Shown in pieces: positions 62,249 to 64,000 of a stretch of DNA of 64,000 bases. Each line of letters begins with the position of its first letter. Positions within the stretch are counted from its first letter, which is position 1. The stretch spans positions 204,152 through 268,151 of the forward strand of contig JACQZI010000008.1 of assembly GCA_016207825.1 (NCBI GenBank), given 5' to 3'. A program made the translations under genes and the position numbers. The notes beneath the pieces were generated by a model. The model did no database searches. It was not told the DNA's origin and saw only the letters and a list, made by a program, of their open reading frames with translations. Source of the stretch: Planctomycetota bacterium (lineage in GTDB: Bacteria; Planctomycetota; MHYJ01; JACQXL01; JACQZI01).

Positions 62249-64000
62249 TTAGCGTTGTTCCTGTAGGCAGATTTCGCAATCGCGAATTAAATCTTCCATC
62301 TGTTTCTTCATGGCATGGCCCGGCGCTATTTTAATCAGTTTTTTAGCGTCTTCCATTGCTTTTTGGTAATCTTTTAGTGCCACATAAACATTAGCCCGGT
62401 TATAATAATTATCCGGGTCTGCCGGGTTTAATTCTAATGCCTTGGAGAAATTTTCCATTGATTTAGCATAGTTGCCTTTTGCGTAATAACAAATGCCATT
62501 CAAGGAATAAGAACCCGAGTCCGCCGGGTTTAATGAAATGGCTTTTTCAAAATTCTTAATTCCCTCGTCCCAGTTTCTCAAATTGGTATACGCATAACCG
62601 ATAAAATAATAATACGTTGGGTATTCCGGGTCGGTTTTTGAGGCGTCTGAGGCGATTTGCAGTTGTTTTTGAGGGTCACCCGCGGCTTGCGTTATCAGCT
62701 CTTTTATTTTTTTCCTTTGTTCATTCAGCGCCTGCAGGCGTCTGGCTTCCTCTTCCTTTAGGCGTTTTTCATCTTCCAAACGCTTATTTTCCGCTTCCGC
62801 TTTATCGGTTTTTTCCTTTATTGCCTTGGCGCATTTATCCCGCAGGGCAATAACTGAATCATCGTCCGGTGCGAGCGCAAGCAGGCTGGCACATTCGGTC
62901 TTGGCTTCCTCGAATTTCCCTTCTTCGTAGTAATCCAGGGCGTTTTGGCGGTGCCGGGCAATACGGAGTGCGGTTTCGTTTGATGATATAACAGAGTTTA
63001 CCGTAAAAACAGCCAGCGTAATGGCTATCGCCACCGCGGACGCCGATAATGCTTTATGCTTCATTATAACGCGGTATAATTTGGCAAGCGGTCCGACCGG
63101 TCGGGCGGAAATGCTTTTCCCGTTTAAATAGTTTTTAATATCGCCGGCCAGTGCGCCGGCAGTTTGGTAACGGTCTTTCCTTTCTTTTTCCAGTGCTTTC
63201 AGGCAGATGGTTTCGATATCTTTAGGCAATCCTCGGACAAGGCTGCTCGGTGGTGCAGGAGCTTTGCGTATCACTTTTTCCAGTATCTGGTATAATTCCT
63301 TGCCTCGGAACGGAGAATGTCCGGTTATGGCATGGTAAAGGGTGGCGCCTAAAGAGAAGACATCGCTCCTGGCATCTATGTTTTTCTTTTCACCCCGCGC
63401 CTGTTCAGGCGACATGTAATCGGGCGTACCCAGTATCGTCCCGCTTAAGGTAAGCGAATGTTCGATTCCATCCACATCCTTTGCCAGCCCGAAATCCGTT
63501 AAATACGCCTTGAGTTTATCCTGAGCCTGGTCGAAGGATTTATCTATCAGGATATTAGATGGCTTAATATCGCGGTGGATGATTCCCTGGCTGTGGGCGT
63601 AATCCAGCGCCGAGGCAATGCTGGAGATGATTTCGGCAATCCGGCGTACCGGTAGTTTTTTATCCTTACTGTGGATGCAATCCTCAAGTGAAGGGCCTTC
63701 GATATATTCCATGGTGAAATAATGGTATTTGTCCACTGTGCCGACTTCATAGACCTGGATGATATTGGGGTGTTTTAGCTTGGCAGAGGCGCGCGCCTCG
63801 CGCATGAAGCGTTCGACGGCGTCCTTGCTTTTAAGGACATTATTTTCAAGGCGACCTGCCTGTTTAAGCCCGGGTCGAGCGCCAGGTAGACCACACCCAT
63901 ACCGCCCTGTCCCAATTTTTTTGTCAGCTGATATTTACCGAAAAACTTGGCCGAGACCTGCGGGGCAGTGTATTCTTTTTTTAGCTCCTCCAGCCACGGT
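62249..64000 (-). pseudogene. Ser/Thr kinase-TPR gene, frameshifted and cut by window end (kinase 3)
   Basis: A third paralogue, running off the right edge. The 3' part (62249-63805) holds the catalytic loop IIHRDIKPSNILI, DFGLAKD, GTPDYMSPEQ, a membrane helix, an Arg/Glu coiled coil and TPRs. Just upstream the frame breaks: 63829-64000 encodes [21 protein letters not shown] and VALKIMSLK, the ATP-binding lobe, in another frame. Comparison with kinase 1 and 2 shows one base missing in the AAAA run near 63830 (minus strand). This may be a real mutation or an assembly error. At about 63508-63546 an in-frame insert, SFDQAQDKLKA, replaces the QGKV of kinase 2. Confidence 0.82.

Overview
The window looks like a chromosomal segment from a Planctomycetota-like, Gram-negative bacterium, with a GC content in the mid-40s percent by eye. 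The evidence is indirect: serine/threonine kinases fused to TPR repeats, many HEAT-repeat secreted proteins, abundant pseudopilins, an LPS-type sugar locus, a single GroESL operon, a bacterial type A RNase P RNA, and a pyruvoyl-type arginine decarboxylase. I saw no rRNA or tRNA genes. From memory, the reference locus for CRISPR subtype V-B2 comes from a Planctomycetes metagenome bin; this window could be that genome or a relative, but I cannot check.

Layout. Positions 1-17000 hold the tail of queH, a SpoIID-like protein and an envelope polysaccharide/LPS locus (GT2-GT9 fusion, GT4, formyltransferase, ExeA-like ATPase, methyltransferase, WecA-like transferase, WbqC-like protein, LPLAT, tandem LPS kinase, GT9, Gfo/Idh-radical SAM fusion), with uvrC embedded. 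Positions 17100-24500 hold ubiE/menG, a 22-nt periodic array and an eight-gene minus-strand operon of pseudopilin-like, membrane and C39-peptidase-like proteins under an excisionase-type HTH gene. Positions 24800-31500 hold a barrel protein, asd, rnhA, rnpB and an ECF sigma/anti-sigma-PDZ/HEAT-PDZ/HtrA operon. Positions 31500-48750 hold a decayed non-coding stretch and then housekeeping genes (purM, KDPG aldolase, groESL, arginine decarboxylase plus agmatinase, uvrA, HD phosphohydrolase, ybeY, mnmG).

Positions 48800-64000 hold three paralogous kinase-TPR genes. Between the second and third lies a complete compact type V CRISPR-Cas locus: a 693-residue Cas12 effector, a putative tracrRNA with a split anti-repeat, an AT-rich leader, five spacers between 37-nt repeats, a Cas4-Cas1 fusion and Cas2. 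The effector shares a Cas12b-like HPxW motif and intact RuvC residues but is little more than half the usual Cas12b length.

Three genome-wide habits stand out. First, small palindromic elements (core TCCCGA...TCGGGA, or GTCATTGCGAG...CTCGCAATGAC) sit in frame inside many genes, including three copies in cas4-cas1, and also in the tracrRNA region. Second, at least ten genes have a near-consensus sigma70 promoter with an exact 17-bp spacer whose -10 box ends only 6-11 nt before the ATG, implying leaderless mRNAs, while others use clear Shine-Dalgarno sites. Third, two long gene-free stretches carry degenerate tandem arrays with the same 22-nt period and the same fixed G at position 18.
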